Shown piece after piece: positions 7,229 to 9,174 of a stretch of DNA of 9,174 bases. This DNA comes from JACQCV01 sp964634555 (lineage in GTDB: Bacteria > Patescibacteriota > Minisyncoccia > Phycocordibacterales > UBA12445): positions 1 through 9,174 of the forward strand of contig CAZWJJ010000033.1 in assembly GCA_964634555.1 (NCBI GenBank), given 5' to 3'. The notes under the pieces were generated by a model. That model was given only the letters and a program-made list of their open reading frames with translations. It searched no databases and was not told where the DNA came from. The first letter of the stretch is position 1; each line of letters opens with the position of its first letter. A program made the translations under genes and the position numbers.

Positions 7229-7237
7229 AATATAACA
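7229..7237 (-). promoter_or_regulatory. Candidate extended -10 promoter of glyA-folD
   Basis: On the minus strand TG-T-TATATT (7237-7229) matches the extended -10 form, with five of six bases of the TATAAT box. The -35 region is poor (TTACTA at 17 bases, or TTGTTA at 20), which extended -10 promoters tolerate. It lies just past the terminator of the upstream unit and leaves a leader of about 70 bases. Confidence 0.45.
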
Positions 7238-7258
7238 CAAAAATATTTTTTTAGTAAC

Positions 7259-7279
7259 AAAAAACCGCGCGATGCGCGG
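7259..7279 (-). terminator. Rho-independent terminator of the sugar transferase/epimerase unit
   Basis: On the minus strand CCGCGC and GCGCGG form a six-bp all-GC stem with a three-base loop, followed by six T residues. It begins 11 bases after the stop codon of the 74-residue cysteine-rich protein gene and marks the end of that operon. Confidence 0.9.
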
Positions 7280-7289
7280 GTAAATAATT

Positions 7290-7514
7290 CTACTGATCCT
7301 TAACGTCATCTCTTTTGATGCCACACATGTTACAACAATCCCTATCTCTGGCACAGACATAGCAAAACTTCCATGCAACACAATCACTAAATCGGTCACA
7401 GTTAGGACAAACTCCCGAAGCCGCAGCTATCGCGATTCCCCTATGTCGATGACAAATATAATATTCGCCTTCTCCCCTTTTTCTCTCTTCCCAACTTAAA
7501 TTTGTATCTTCCAT
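7290..7514 (-). CDS. Small cysteine-rich, probably zinc-binding protein
   Basis: This 74-residue protein is not one I can name. After a charged start (1-17) it has nine cysteines: Cys21 in CHRH, CPNC (36-39), Cys45, CYVC (51-54) and CCNMC (60-64). Three CxxC pairs plus the Cys/His pair would suffice for two zinc sites, so a pair of zinc ribbons or knuckles is the best reading. No signal peptide or membrane segment is visible, so it should be cytoplasmic. The ATG lies four bases after the stop of the 87-residue gene and uses an AGGAGG placed in the last codons of that gene. The two are therefore very probably translated together and may act together. Protein or nucleic acid binding is possible but not shown. 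Confidence 0.8.
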   Translation of the reverse strand: MEDTNLSWEERKRGEGEYYICHRHRGIAIAAASGVCPNCDRFSDCVAWKFCYVCARDRDCCNMCGIKRDDVKDQ

Positions 7515-7518
7515 CTAC

Positions 7519-7782
7519 TTACCCCTCCTCATCCGATTCATCATCATCCCTATCTTCCGGAGCATTATCAGACAAGTCTAAATCCTGATCAAAAAGTCTT
7601 AAACGAAAACTATTGAGCATGACATCAACTTCATCAAGGGTAATATTACATTCAGAACAACCTTCAGCAATATGCTTCATGAGCTCACTATCATCACTAG
7701 TACTTTCTTCAAAATAGTGGAGTACACCTAGCAACTTATCTCTAAAATCCACACCTGGATGTTTTTTCCCATCTTCTGACAT
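7519..7782 (-). CDS. Small acidic protein with an anti-sigma-like HxxxxCxxC motif
   Basis: An 87-residue protein of unknown function. The centre, ELMKHIAEGCSECN (33-46), has His37, Cys42 and Cys45 spaced as HxxxxCxxC. That resembles the zinc-binding helix of anti-sigma factors (zf-HC2/ZAS type), where HLxxGCxxC is common. A helix of hydrophobic heptads follows (47-64). The tail from residue 65 has 13 acidic residues in 23 and is probably disordered. No membrane segment is present, so if it is an anti-sigma factor it is a soluble one. No sigma factor gene is in the window. The ATG at 7782 is chosen because GGGAGG lies five bases before it. An upstream in-frame TTG at 7809 would add nine residues but lacks such a site. 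It lies 62 bases after the epimerase gene. Confidence 0.78.
   Translation of the reverse strand: MSEDGKKHPGVDFRDKLLGVLHYFEESTSDDSELMKHIAEGCSECNITLDEVDVMLNSFRLRLFDQDLDLSDNAPEDRDDDESDEEG
7522..7530 (-). promoter_or_regulatory. Ribosome binding site of the cysteine-rich protein, inside the preceding gene
   Basis: GAGGAGGGG on the minus strand encodes the last Glu-Glu-Gly of the 87-residue protein and also forms a strong Shine-Dalgarno site 7-9 bases before the ATG at 7514. The dual use ties the two genes together. Confidence 0.8.
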
Positions 7783-7787
7783 TAGAT

Positions 7788-7793
7788 CCTCCC
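7788..7793 (-). promoter_or_regulatory. Ribosome binding site that sets the start of the 87-residue protein
   Basis: GGGAGG lies five bases (ATCTA) before the ATG at 7782 on the minus strand. It favours this start over the upstream TTG at 7809. Confidence 0.8.
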
Positions 7794-7844
7794 GATCTGC
7801 AATTAGCAAGCATTTACAAAGATCAAAAGACCTCTCTCAAATTA

Positions 7845-8891
7845 CTATGAGTCTGAACCCTTGTCAACTAACGCATACCGGCCATCCTCTTTCTCCAGTG
7901 CTTCTCTAGAGGAATAGCTATATTCAAATCCGCACTCCCTACTGATCTTAGAACCATCAACTGGAATAGGGAAACAGAAAAATCTCCAGCCGCCGCGAGA
8001 TGTCGGTATCTTACCTTGTGATAAATGCCACGCAATGAAAAAAGCAAATCTAATTAATATCGGTGGGATCTTTATGACGGTTTTATTAAAAAGCATCCCC
8101 ATATCTTTGGCGAATATCAAATCGTTCGGTGAAAGAATATATGTCTCGTAGCCGGAATGTTTTTGACCGGAAGGATCCCCAAAGGTAAACATAGCGACAG
8201 CATCCGTAACATCATCCTCATGAACATATTGTCTCACCCACTTATCAGAACCCACGGGGATGAAAGGTAAAACATTTTTCAAAATATTAAGAAGCCCAAC
8301 CTTTTTACTTTCCATACTCCGACCCCTCGGACCGGTTATAGATGACGGCCGAAAAATAACTACCCTCTTAGTTTTATCGCTCGTCTCATATAGTTTTCTT
8401 AAATCATTCTCAATAATTCTTTTTTGATTGCCATACATCGACTCCTCTTCACTCAATGCATCATCTTCCGTAAAAAGATGACCAAGATCATTTTCAACAA
8501 ATGCTCCGTAGCTCGAAATGGTGCTGAAGTAGATCAACTTTTTAACAAAATCATTTTTAAAAACAAAATCAAAAACAGCGCGTGAACTTTCCATATTAAG
8601 GCGATCCTGAAGAGCCTGCTCGTTATACAACTCTTTTATTTGCCAAGCACAATGAATCACAACTTCCGGCTTGTTTATCTTTGCCGGTATCTTCCAAATA
8701 TTATCGGCCAAATTGGCGGTTATCCATATGATCTTTTTATTATCCTTCAGCAAAGCTGGCATCGGATTCATATCGATGGCAATTATTTTTTCAAGATCAG
8801 GACTACGAGAAAATTGATGACAAAGCATAGCTCCCACATAACCTGCAGCGCCAGTGATCATTATTACTTTGGGCGAATTATCGTTCCTCAT
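7845..8891 (-). CDS. NAD-dependent epimerase/dehydratase (extended SDR family)
   Basis: This 348-residue protein is a sugar-nucleotide-modifying SDR enzyme. TGAAGYVG (13-20) is the NAD(P)-binding GxxGxxG loop. Asp40 at the end of beta strand 2 favours NAD. FSTISSYG (122-129) holds the catalytic Ser region, and Tyr153 and Lys157 form YxxxK. IFRPSSITGP (179-188) and QYVHEDDVTDAV (221-232) are typical C-terminal landmarks of UDP-sugar epimerases and dehydratases. The substrate cannot be told from sequence. It follows the sugar phosphotransferase by 31 bases, which suggests nucleotide-sugar supply for a surface polysaccharide. The ATG has no Shine-Dalgarno match. The last residues after about 330 are polar and look like a short tail. 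Confidence 0.88.
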   Translation of the reverse strand: MRNDNSPKVIMITGAAGYVGAMLCHQFSRSPDLEKIIAIDMNPMPALLKDNKKIIWITANLADNIWKIPAKINKPEVVIHCAWQIKELYNEQALQDRLNMESSRAVFDFVFKNDFVKKLIYFSTISSYGAFVENDLGHLFTEDDALSEEESMYGNQKRIIENDLRKLYETSDKTKRVVIFRPSSITGPRGRSMESKKVGLLNILKNVLPFIPVGSDKWVRQYVHEDDVTDAVAMFTFGDPSGQKHSGYETYILSPNDLIFAKDMGMLFNKTVIKIPPILIRFAFFIAWHLSQGKIPTSRGGWRFFCFPIPVDGSKISRECGFEYSYSSREALEKEDGRYALVDKGSDS

Positions 8892-8922
8892 TGTTAATTT
8901 CTATTTTTATCTATATTTGATT

Positions 8923-9174
8923 TTATAAACCAGCTCTAGAAAGAAGTGTCTTAACCGTTTTGAGCGCTATCTGCAAATCTAGAAGCAATGATCTATTTTT
9001 GAGATAATAAAAATCATAAGACAATCTCTCCCGTGACTCTTCAACTGACCGCGGCGGAAGATCCTGATGCACTTGAGCCCAACCGGTCAATCCTGGCTTG
9101 ATCGCATAGCCCATTAAAAAGTGAGGAAGCCCCTTTGAACGCTCTAAAACAAAATTTATAAATTCCAGCCAGGG
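8923..9174 (-). CDS. Polyprenyl-phosphate sugar phosphotransferase, C-terminal part (cut by window edge)
   Basis: Only the last 83 residues are inside the window, as the frame stays open to base 9174. The stretch AIKPGLTGWAQV and, 20 residues on, ERLSYDFYYLKNRSLLLDL are hallmark segments of the bacterial sugar transferase domain (PF02397; WbaP/PglC/WcaJ type). These membrane enzymes move a sugar-1-phosphate from a nucleotide sugar onto undecaprenyl phosphate, the first step of a polysaccharide or glycan. An internal ATG at 9114 is not the start, because clear family sequence precedes it. The rest of the enzyme, with its catalytic N-terminal part of the domain and any membrane helices, lies beyond the window. 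Confidence 0.92.
   Translation of the reverse strand, partial: PWLEFINFVLERSKGLPHFLMGYAIKPGLTGWAQVHQDLPPRSVEESRERLSYDFYYLKNRSLLLDLQIALKTVKTLLSRAGL

Noticed and set aside
7214..7399. Open frame of 61 codons on the minus strand across the terminator at 7259
   Set aside because: It runs out of frame through the cysteine-rich gene and through a strong terminator hairpin, and has no recognisable motif.
7783..7809. N-terminal extension of the 87-residue protein from TTG at 7809
   Set aside because: The ATG at 7782 has GGGAGG at ideal spacing. The TTG has no such site, and the extension would be translated from the ribosome site itself.
7783..7844. Possible hairpin or promoter in the 62-base gap before the 87-residue gene
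   Set aside because: The stem needs G-T pairs and has a poor T-run, and no -10/-35 pair scores well. I treat the gap as an ordinary intra-operon spacer.

Overview
All recognisable genes in this window lie on the minus strand, so the window is read from high to low coordinates. The DNA is AT-rich and gene-dense, and carries a 10-base N run typical of a metagenome scaffold. I infer a streamlined bacterium, most likely of the candidate phyla radiation (Patescibacteria). The grounds are compact housekeeping proteins (GlyA of 390 residues, SecD of 466), a divergent FolD, a ComEC reduced to its membrane part, and many genes without a Shine-Dalgarno sequence. The phylum is an inference. No rRNA, tRNA, transposon, phage gene or CRISPR array is visible.

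Right-hand unit (9174 to about 7259): the C-terminal end of a polyprenyl-phosphate sugar phosphotransferase, an NAD-dependent epimerase/dehydratase, and two small genes of unknown function. The first small protein (87 aa) has an anti-sigma-like HxxxxCxxC motif and an acidic tail. The second (74 aa) carries nine cysteines. The unit ends at a strong intrinsic terminator. The first two genes suggest the end of a surface polysaccharide cluster.

Middle unit (7237 to about 5050): a candidate extended -10 promoter, then glyA and folD, 14 bases apart or slightly more depending on the folD start. Both act in folate one-carbon metabolism: GlyA makes 5,10-methylene-THF from serine and FolD oxidises it towards 10-formyl-THF. 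A weak hairpin with a T-run follows folD.

Left-hand unit (about 5061 to 13): a promoter with a perfect TATAAT box, then secD, secF, a membrane-anchored HNH nuclease and comEC, packed with gaps of 5 nt, a 1-nt overlap and 5 nt. SecDF drives the late, proton-powered step of protein export. ComEC is the channel for incoming single-stranded DNA. A surface nuclease translated between them is the most suggestive arrangement here, since it could act in DNA uptake. After an 88-base gap comes a gene for a secreted histidine-rich protein of unknown function, then a strong terminator at the window edge.

The most useful observations are the secDF-nuclease-comEC operon, the N run that looks like an unmerged 7-base contig overlap inside the nuclease gene, the paired small cysteine proteins, the His-rich exported protein, and a contrast between small accessory genes with strong Shine-Dalgarno sites and core genes without them.
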